A stretch of DNA of 64,000 nucleotides from Aradus depressus. Taxonomy: Eukaryota > Arthropoda > Insecta > Hemiptera > Aradidae. Every line of letters starts with the position of its first letter. Within the stretch, counting starts at the first letter, position 1. The notes beneath the pieces were generated by a model that was not told where the DNA came from, did not search any database, and saw nothing but the letters and a program-made list of their open reading frames with translations. A program made the translations under genes and the position numbers. Of the stretch, positions 56,846 through 64,000 are shown piece after piece. The stretch spans positions 558,001-622,000 of the forward strand of contig OY759225.1 in NCBI GenBank assembly GCA_963662175.1, in the 5' to 3' direction.

Positions 56846-59800
56846 ATGTCCCCAAGACGACTCCACATCCTTATTATCGGCTTTTCTCTTCTTCTCTCGA
56901 TCCTCTACCTAGCGGTGCATCAAGATAGGACTTCTGACAGTGGTATTGCGCCTCAAACTGCAGTCCTAATTGACAGGTATGCTAAACTGGTACAAAATAA
57001 AATTGGAAGGGGGCAGGAGGTAGGGTTGCAAACTGAGGTTTTTCAAAAGCCCATCATTATATTTAAAAATGCGGAACATAGAATACATATGCTCAGTGAC
57101 GAACTTGGCATTTTGGAGCTGAGGGTCACAAATAGACTCAGTAGTTGGAAGTTATTCATAAAGAAAGTAAAGTTTAAAAAATAATGGAAAAAATATATGT
57201 GATATGTGGCCACAACTGGGCTTTCTTATACCAACCACGTTTCTACAGATCACATTCCCCCTCTCAAATTCATTTCATACTGGCATTTCTGAATATGAGC
57301 AAGTCACTCTCAGAATTACGCTCAACATACTATACAGAGGGAAACTAATCGTAATGTGTTTTTTTGTGGTCATCACCTTTTCTTTATTCTTCTTGCCAAT
57401 GAACCTCATGAAAATCGCACTGACTATTTTTTCGGCGCAAACATTTACTTTCTTCTTTAGAGGCTTAATAAAAATGTATTATATACTCAAAAACTTGTTT
57501 ATTGCTCATCTTTTGTAAATTTTATTTTGCCATGATATTTTTATTATTATTCATGTTTTTTATTTATTTATTTTTTATTTTTCAGGATCAGGGAGAGGAG
57601 AGAGCTAAATGCCTACTACGACTTTCTCATCAACGAGTGGTCTTTCAAATTTTGGGCGGTTTTTCAGGTTTGTAATAGCACAATCCCTTAAAGATAATCT
57701 TTATAAATACAATTCTCGGTTAATATTTTTTGTTTTATGCATGCTTGAGATAAATTATATTTTCTAACAGAGGCGAGAGACTACACGGTGCGGAGGGAGG
57801 AGGAGGGGGGAGAATAAGCTTTTTATTATTTGTCCGGATATCGCAATTAAATCCAAACTCTAATCCACTTCCACTGGTATTATTAACTACAAGTTTAACA
57901 TAGACTTATCTCTTTGATTACTTTCAGGTAACTAAAAATTGTTAAATTCAAGTTTCTGAAAGCAATGCGTTCACCAGTGTAAACTCCATGACGAAACGTT
58001 CTGCAGTGATGCATTTTTTCGTTTGCTGTCGCTCGATGTATACAAAAAATAACTTAATAAGCTCTAAGTGCTTACCTTTTATAGTTTTGTAGATATATAG
58101 TAAATCAAATGTATCAAATGTAGCAAAAAAATAAGAAAAGATCCTTCTTTTTTAATTCTTTAGTTGGATTTGTACGAAAAGAGCAATTCTTCGAAAAATT
58201 ATCCATTACAAAAAATGGTCTTTATTAAAATTAAATTTTTTTTTTGTCGGATTTAAAGTTGGACCAACATATCTGTAAGCCACCAAAGATAAAAAATAAC
58301 AAAGACCTAACTGAACTAATTACATGTATAAATATTATTCAAAGGGTAGCAAAGAAATAGCGATGCTTGCCTACTGAGCTCAAGATCGCGGGTTCGAGGC
58401 AGTCTGGACTAAAACCTCGAGCACGCCATCCTTCGGGTGTGACGTTAAGCGATTGTCTCAAGCCTGTGTAATGTTAGGTTTTCGCTAAAGGCCTCTTAGT
58501 AACTAAACCCGCTTAGGCAAAATTGAAGACTCACAAAGCGGAATCGGGCTCATGTGCATAGCAACAAAGAGCGCTCTAGTGGTAGACCATATAAGTAGAT
58601 ACGGGGATAGTTTCGGGCTCATGTCCATAGCAACAAAGAGCGCTCTAGTGGTAGACCATATAAGTAGATACAGGGATAGTTTCGGGCTCATGTCCATAGC
58701 AACAAAGAGCGCTCTAGTGGTAGATCATATAAGTAGATACGGGGATAGTTTCGGGCTCATGTCCGTAGCAACAAAGAGCGCTCTAGTGGTAGACCATATA
58801 AGTAGATACGGGGATAGTTTCAATGGTTCTTACCAACCAGATGAGCGAATATTCTGTATAGATATCCGCTAAGATGTAGAACAAACAAAATGTGCCTCTC
58901 AACACTCCAGACGGAATGAATTTATTGGCATGATATTTTATATGTAATTGATGTTTTGATTTTAAGCCAAAACCGCTCAAGGAATTGGGAAGGAGATAAG
59001 AGGGGGATTCAACTCTAAAACCTTAATAACTGCCGCTGGAATGAATGATACGAAATTTTATGCACACGTGAATTTAGATGTCTAAGTGTATGTAAGAAGA
59101 AAACACATTGTACTATAAATAATTCGATCTGTGGAGTTTTCTTTCCGGTCAATCATTAACAATCGTTTTAATATCGGTTTAAAGGTATCGATTTAAATAT
59201 TGTTTTATTTTTTGAGGGGAGTTCTTTCTCAAATTTTCTTTTTAGTGTTGGAGCTGGAGGCGATCGTCGTCCTGTGCTATCCATCCATTTACCAAACCTG
59301 AGGACAGTTCTAGGAAGGCATTTTTTCAAATGTGAATTGTGTCGTTTGGATAGAGGGAATCGGTTGGAATTAGGGTGCCACTACCTTTATTTACAAAAAT
59401 AAAATATATCTGGGGGAGGGGGGCTTCTAAACCTGGAACAGTTTGCAGTGACAGGGGAAAGGAGTGACTTGAAAAAAGTAATGTAACTCAACTATGCTTT
59501 CATAATTCCTCTCGTACTTTTTCAACTTGAAAGAAAAAACTATAGGTATATATAGGTATATATATAGTTTGTAAAAGGTTAGGTTAGGTTAGGTTTTATG
59601 ACTCATGCCCGGGCTTTAACAACGAGGTCATATCGCCTACTACCAAAGCGCTCTTTCGTCACTCTGGTGGACATGAGCCCGACTCTACTGTGGGAGTCCT
59701 AAATTTTGCCTACCCTAAATTTTTATTCACCTAGGACAGGGATCTTTAACGAGTATCTGACATCGTACAGGCTCGGGACCATCGCTTAACGTCCCATCCG

Positions 59801-60157
59801 AAGGACGGCGTGCTTAAGTTTATTTTACCTCCCAGATAAAATAAACTAAGGGCCTCGGTCGGGTTACGAACCCACGACCTTGAGCTCAGAAGTCAAGCAC
59901 GCATACCACTGAGCTACCGGCGCCCTCGTTTGTAAAAGGTTAATTATATATATAACTACATAACATAATTAATTAGTTCCTGTTTACTGTTGTAGCTGGT
60001 GACGATTGCTGTCCTCTTTTATTCAACATTCGCAGCTATCTACTACGCCAAGTACACTTACCTCCGGAACCCACCCACTGAAGACGATTTCAGGACAAGA
60101 AGAGCCCTGGAAGCGATCCAAAGGCCGCCGCGCATTAGCCACACAAACCAACGATAA
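56846..60157 (+). CDS. Small two-span membrane protein, family not recognised
   Basis: Three exons, 56846-56976, 57586-57667 and 59996-60157, with GT-AG borders and matching phase, give 124 residues. An N-terminal hydrophobic segment follows a short basic start (MSPRRLHILIIGFSLLLSIL). Then comes a hydrophilic stretch (IAPQTAVLID, RIRERRELNAYYDFLINEWS) and a second span around WAVFQLVTIAVLFYSTFAAI. A charged tail (YYAKYTYLRNPPTEDDFRTR) ends RISHTNQR. The first segment could be a signal anchor or a cleaved signal peptide. An upstream open frame from 56774 has no ATG; a non-coding 5' exon is possible because CAG acceptors lie just before the start. It resembles the minus-strand neighbour in layout (hydrophobic N terminus, one later span, short tail) but not clearly in sequence. 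Function unknown. Confidence 0.72.
57205..57345 (+). repeat. Repeat pair member (inverted copy at 60940-61130)
   Basis: It has TTATACCAACCACGTTTC, CATTTCATACTGGCATTTCT and GTCACTCTCAGAATTACGCT. The other copy carries the complements of these in reverse order. The pair brackets the last two exons of the two-span gene. Confidence 0.6.
57586..57667 (+). CDS. Two-span protein exon 2
   Basis: Acceptor TTATTTTTCAG, donor TTTCAG/GTTTGT. Completes the split Arg codon and reads IRERRELNAYYDFLINEWSF. Confidence 0.72.
58355..58545 (+). mobile_element. Diverged SINE copy, intron 2 of the two-span gene
   Basis: It has TACTGAGCTCAAGATCGCGG, GGTTCGAGGC (B box) and CACGCCATCCTTCGG. The A box is eroded. The SINE's 3' part has been expanded into the adjoining tandem array. 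Confidence 0.72.
58544..58822. repeat. 69-bp tandem array grown from the SINE body, four units
   Basis: TCGGGCTCATGTCC-type starts at 58544, 58613, 58682 and 58751, exactly 69 bp apart. Each unit has AACAAAGAGCGCTCTAGTGG. Because 69 is a multiple of three, the plus strand stays open, but this is not a gene. Confidence 0.93.
58960..59075 (-). repeat. Dispersed stem-loop repeat family, fragment
   Basis: It has AGAGGGGGATTCAACTC, TTAATAACTGCCGCTGGAAT and ATACGAAATTTTATGCAC. Confidence 0.5.
59582..59927 (-). mobile_element. tRNA-derived SINE, full-length copy 4
   Basis: Tail GGTTAGGTTAGGTT at the left, head at the right. The target duplication GTTTGTAAAAGGTTA lies at 59567-59581 and 59928-59942. 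It ends about 70 bp before exon 3 of the two-span gene. Confidence 0.92.
59996..60157 (+). CDS. Two-span protein exon 3, stop at 60155-60157
   Basis: Acceptor TACTGTTGTAG; reads LVTIAVLFYSTFAAIYYAKY and then the charged tail. Confidence 0.78.
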   Translation: MVTIAVLFYSTFAAIYYAKYTYLRNPPTEDDFRTRRALEAIQRPPRISHTNQR

Positions 60158-60939
60158 TGGATGCTTTTAACACAACTTTCATACAACTATCGACACTTCC
60201 TACAATGGCCATCAGAAATATGTGATACAATACATATCCCCCCAAAAAAATTAGGAGTGAAAGAGCTGTGTAAAAATGTCTTAATATTTACTAGACAGCT
60301 TTATTCAGAACACACCAAGGTTTCACTAGAATCTTGTAAACATACTGAAGATGTACAAGACGTGGTGACTGGAAACCCACATGGGGGCCAGGAACTCCGT
60401 GCTGGATCCTTCTCAAACTTCAGACAGACCAATCCAGCAGAAGAACAGGAGTCAGGTCATACCAGGGACAGAGCCCTATAACCCATCCGTTGCTTCTCTT
60501 AAGAACGACTTGTCACAAAATGACAGTTTTGAGTTGTTCCCGTTTGAAGGTTTTGCACTACATGATTTAGTCAAAGAAAGACGATCATTGATATTCTAAA
60601 AATAGAAAATAGTATTCTATATGTTTTTAAATACTGTATATATGAGAAAAAATATTTCTATTGTGGCAGTAATATCAAACAATTATATAAAATTATTTTA
60701 TTTCACAAGCGATTTCGCATTTTCTGTATCATCAGGCTACAACATTAATGAAAAATGCATCATATACCTACTTGTATATCTATACCTATCTGTGTCATGA
60801 GTACAAAAAGTCAATAAATAAATTTTCATAAACCTTCAATAAAAACGTCAAGATAAAACAAAGTATTAAAAAATAAGTAAAATATTTTATTATATGCGCC
60901 GAAATTAATTTTCGCTTATAGATCACTTTCTCTTCCCCT
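60158..60939. other. 3' flank of the two-span gene, nothing else assigned
   Basis: Probably 3' UTR at first. Open frames at 60161-60599 lack motifs. AATAAA-like signals appear after about 60800. Confidence 0.4.
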
Positions 60940-61130
60940 CCCCTCTCTCAAGTGCATATCATACTGGCACTACTGGGTATACAAAAGTAATGAGTTGGCG
61001 TTAGCGGTATTTTTTGTTTTAATATACAGCGTAATTCTGAGAGTGACTTACACCCATTAATGCCAGTATGAAAAAATTTTGAAAAGGGGAAGGGGAAAGA
61101 GTTTTTTTTAAGCGTGGTTGGTATAAGGAA
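60940..61130 (-). repeat. Repeat pair member (inverted copy of 57205-57345)
   Basis: It has GCGTAATTCTGAGAGTGACT and GCGTGGTTGGTATAAGGAAG, the complements of the 57.2-kb copy, plus an inner CATACTGGCA / TGCCAGTATG inverted repeat. Confidence 0.6.
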
Positions 61131-61187
61131 GTCCTATATTTTATTCTTCCATTTTTTCTTAATGTTTCATGATAACTACCAGTAATA

Positions 61188-61533
61188 GGTTAGGTTAGGT
61201 TTTATGACTCATGCCCGGGCTTTAACTACGAGGTCATATCGCCTACTACCAGAGCGCTCTTTCGTCACTCTGGTGGACATGAGCCCGACTCTACTGTGGG
61301 AGTCCTAAATTTTGCCTACCCTAAATTTTTATTCATCTAGGGTAGGGGTCTTTAACGAGTACCTGACATCGTACAGGCTCGGGACCATCGCTTAACGTCC
61401 CATCCGAAGGACGGCGTGCGTAAGTTTATTTTACCTCCCAGATAAAATAAACTAAGGGCCTCGGTCGGGCTACGAACCCACGACCTTGAGCTCAGAAGTC
61501 AAGCACGCATACCACTGAGATACCGGCGCCCTC
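61188..61533 (-). mobile_element. tRNA-derived SINE, full-length copy 5
   Basis: Target duplication ACTACCAGTAATA at 61175-61187 and 61534-61546. The head has one change in the A box (CTGAGATACC). Confidence 0.92.
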
Positions 61534-61608
61534 ACTACCAGTAATAAAAAAATATTTTATAATTCGTTACTATGCGATACAATTTAAACATTACTTCCTA
61601 CGGAAATG

Positions 61609-61948
61609 AGGGGGCGCCGGTAGCTCAGTGGTATGCGTGCTTGACTTCTGAGCTCAAGTTCGTGGGTTCGTAACCCGACCGAGGCCCTTAGTTTATTTTA
61701 TCTGGGAGGTAGAATAAACTTAAGCACGCCGTCCTTCGGATGGGACGTTAAGCGATGGTCCCGAGCCTGTACAATGTCAGGTACCCGTTAAAGACCTCTA
61801 CCCTAGATGAATAAAAATTTAGGGTAGGCAAAATTTAGGACTCCCACAGTAGAGTCGGGCTCATGTCCACCAGAGTGACGAAAGAGCACTCTGGTAGTAG
61901 GCGATATGACCTCGTAGTTAAAGCCCGGGCATGAGTCATAAAACCTAA
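61609..61948 (+). mobile_element. tRNA-derived SINE, full-length copy 6
   Basis: Target duplication CCTACGGAAATG at 61597-61608 and 61949-61960. It lies only 75 bp from copy 5, tail away from it. Short tail of about two CCTAA units. Confidence 0.92.
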
Positions 61949-61960
61949 CCTACGGAAATG

Positions 61961-62991
61961 TATTTAATTTTTTTTGAGGCTCTATATCTTTCGTCATACT
62001 GGTTCAATCTCAAATATGAGGACTTGCATGGATTGAAAATTTAATAAGGAACATTTTTGGTAAGGGCAAATTTTCCAATAGAACTAACAGTTTTCGGCTA
62101 AATAAAGGAAACGTCTAAAAATATGTTACAAAACGAAATTTCAGCACAGTCTTATCGTATCTCGAAAACCGAATGACTTGTGAAATCTTACTTCATACAA
62201 AAGTATCCTATTTCATATTTCAGTTTGTTCTACAACTTCCACTTGAAAGATTTTTGGTTAGGCCATAAATATAAGCGGTATCTTGTAAAGTGTACTTAAG
62301 CCATAAAGTAAAGTGGTCTCAATGTTCAAATCTAATCAGACCTCTAAGTTAGCACACGAGTCACCTTCATTCCAAATTTCAAGTTCATAACTGGAATCGT
62401 TTCTGCGAGATAGCTCACAACTTATAACTCACAGGTATTTTGTGTTGTGTATTTTTATGCATATTATAAAATTGGTAACATTGTTTCTTATCGGAATATC
62501 CTGTAGTACACTGTAACACACGTGTATATTTTTTGGGACTTAATGAACTATCAAGTTTCTCTTCCCGACCACAGCAACAGAAAATAATTATGTTTTTATT
62601 TTTATTTAAAAAAAAAAAATTGTCTTTAGATATTTTTCAAAAAATTATATTTGTTCTTAAATAGAATGTACGTAAATTTTATTTAAAAATAAACGTAAAT
62701 TAGCATCAAGTTAGGCCATTATCAAAAGCATTAGCGTTTGGAAATAACACCCCTACACCCGAATTACTTGGTGTGTTCCAGAACTACGATTTCACCTCTG
62801 AGCTACTTTCTTAGTTTACTACCCTAACCTTCTGAAATATTACCTTCCATCATTGTTGTTTTTACATACGAATTTTCTAATATTGCAGTTTTCGATGACT
62901 AAATAGTTTTAACTTATTTTATTTAAATGTATATTATAATATAAAAACTGTATTCGTTTTGTAGAATTAATTGAGCCTACTGCGGTTGTAA
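61961..62991. other. Intergenic region upstream of mRpL2
   Basis: A/T-rich. The mRpL2 promoter should lie near the right end, but no clear core element was picked out. Confidence 0.4.
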
Positions 62992-64000
62992 ATGACAGGA
63001 ATTTCTCCTATGCTCGGTATAATGAATTGTGCTTCTAGAAACATTGTGGGTAGAGGTATTTACTCTCGTCTACAACTGTTGAATATCAGTATGAACACTA
63101 TCCGATATAAATGTAAAGATGTTGAACTTCCCTCTAACGTTGGTGCTCCAGCAGGAAAATACAGACGGATTGTACATTATCCTGAAGAATATACTGTAAA
63201 ACCTTTAAAGATAACTCGTCTTGGGGGAAGAGACCCCGTGTCAGGTAGTATTCATTTTTTGTTTTTCTACTGTCTCTTTTTATTATTGTTTAATTTTAAC
63301 TTGTACAATTGGAGAACGTTTTGTTACATTTTTCAGTGTGAAGATTTAAACTTACAGACTGCTTCAGGAGTTTTTTTTTTTTTTTTTTGTTGCCGCTTGT
63401 AGCATAGCTAAGAGTTGTTCTTATTAAAGATTTGATTTGTTTCTTGAATTGAACCTAGAGTTGCCTAGCGTAATCAATAGTTTATGTATGTTCCTTAAAT
63501 GTATATCTTCAATCGGATATGTCGGTTTCCTCATCCATTCCCTCAATTTATTTTACTTTGTTATTGTATTTATGGGTTTAGTTTGAGCTGCAGTATTTTG
63601 TGCATTTCTCCTAAATGGAGGAAGGAGGTATGTTAAACATGTATTTTGTGCATTTCTCCTAAATGGAGGAAGGAGGTATATTAAACATGCATTTTGTGCA
63701 TTTCTCCTAAATGGAGGAAGGAGGTATATTAAACATGCATTTTGTGCATTTCTTCTGAATGGAGGAAGGAGGTATACTCTTCCGTTTTCCCAGTTTATTT
63801 GATATGTATTTTTTTTAAGGTCGAGTGGCGATCAAAGGTATTGGCGGGGGGATCAAAAGGAAGTACCATTGGATCGAATGGAAAAGAGAAGCCCCGAAGG
63901 ATGGTCCACTGGTGGAGAAGGTGGTAGAGATCCTGAAGGACTGGTGTCGGACCAGCAGCGTGGCTCTTGTGGCTGGACCAGCCGGTCTCCGCTACTACCT
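62992..64000 (+). CDS. mRpL2: Mitochondrial ribosomal protein uL2m (mRpL2), 5' part
   Basis: Two exons, 62992-63244 and 63820-64000 (cut by the window). They join at TCAG/GTAGTA and TTTTTTAAGG in phase and give about 145 residues. The first 30-40 residues are a basic, Ser-rich mitochondrial targeting stretch (LGIMNCASRNIVGRGIYSRL). Then come YPEEYTVKPLKITRLGGRDP and, across the junction, SGRVAIKGIGGGIKRKYHWI. The GGRD...GR...IGGGxKxxYR/H pattern is the RNA-binding start of the L2 family, followed by VALVAGPAGLRYY. In human MRPL2 the same blocks occur in this order. uL2m is a core protein of the mitoribosome large subunit near the peptidyl-transferase centre. The C-terminal half lies beyond the edge. 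Confidence 0.93.
63595..63786. repeat. 48-bp minisatellite in mRpL2 intron 1, four units
   Basis: ATTTTGTGCATTTCTCCTAA-type starts lie at 63595, 63643, 63691 and 63739, exactly 48 bp apart. The array ends about 35 bp before the exon 2 acceptor. Confidence 0.93.

Noticed and set aside
58503..58872. Open frames with four copies of a 23-residue unit
   Set aside because: The 69-bp tandem unit is a multiple of three, so it stays open by chance.
59576..59596. Interstitial telomere tract (TTAGG)n
   Set aside because: The short TTAGG run is the tail of a SINE, not an independent telomere relic.

Overview
The window is AT-rich nuclear DNA of an animal, most likely an insect. The protein genes are split by GT-AG introns, one gene is a nuclear-encoded mitochondrial ribosomal protein, and most of the sequence is transposable elements: Jockey-like LINEs, tRNA-derived SINEs, Helitrons, mariner, a piggyBac-like element and small foldback elements. 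SINE tails made of CCTAA units match the arthropod telomere pentamer. A sap-feeding hemipteran is possible from the transposon mix, but this cannot be decided from the sequence alone.

Layout. 1-2.5 kb (minus) is the 5' part of a Jockey-like LINE: an endonuclease-bearing ORF2 that runs off the left edge and a Gag-like ORF1. 2.5-18 kb has no host gene I can recognise. It holds RT fragments, SINEs, a Helitron with a SINE-like tandem array beside it, a minisatellite and a perfect foldback. From 18042 to 42454 (plus) twelve exons, all joining in phase, encode a major facilitator superfamily transporter of the MFSD6 type. Its first coding exon was not found. Its introns carry a mariner, a piggyBac-like element with a Helitron inside, another Helitron, a SINE and a 308-bp palindrome. 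42.5-49 kb is intergenic, with a broken TIR transposon and a broken mariner. From 54621 down to 49152 (minus) five exons give a 262-residue protein with a signal peptide and one C-terminal membrane span. From 56846 to 60157 (plus) three exons give a 124-residue protein with two membrane spans. From 62992 (plus) the 5' part of mitochondrial ribosomal protein uL2m (mRpL2) runs off the right edge.

The four host genes show no obvious shared pathway: a polytopic transporter-like protein, two small membrane proteins of unknown role and a mitoribosome subunit. Exons were built by hand from splice consensus and phase. All internal junctions of the three multi-exon genes agree in phase, which is the main support for them. 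Functions rest on recognised family patterns, not on a database search.
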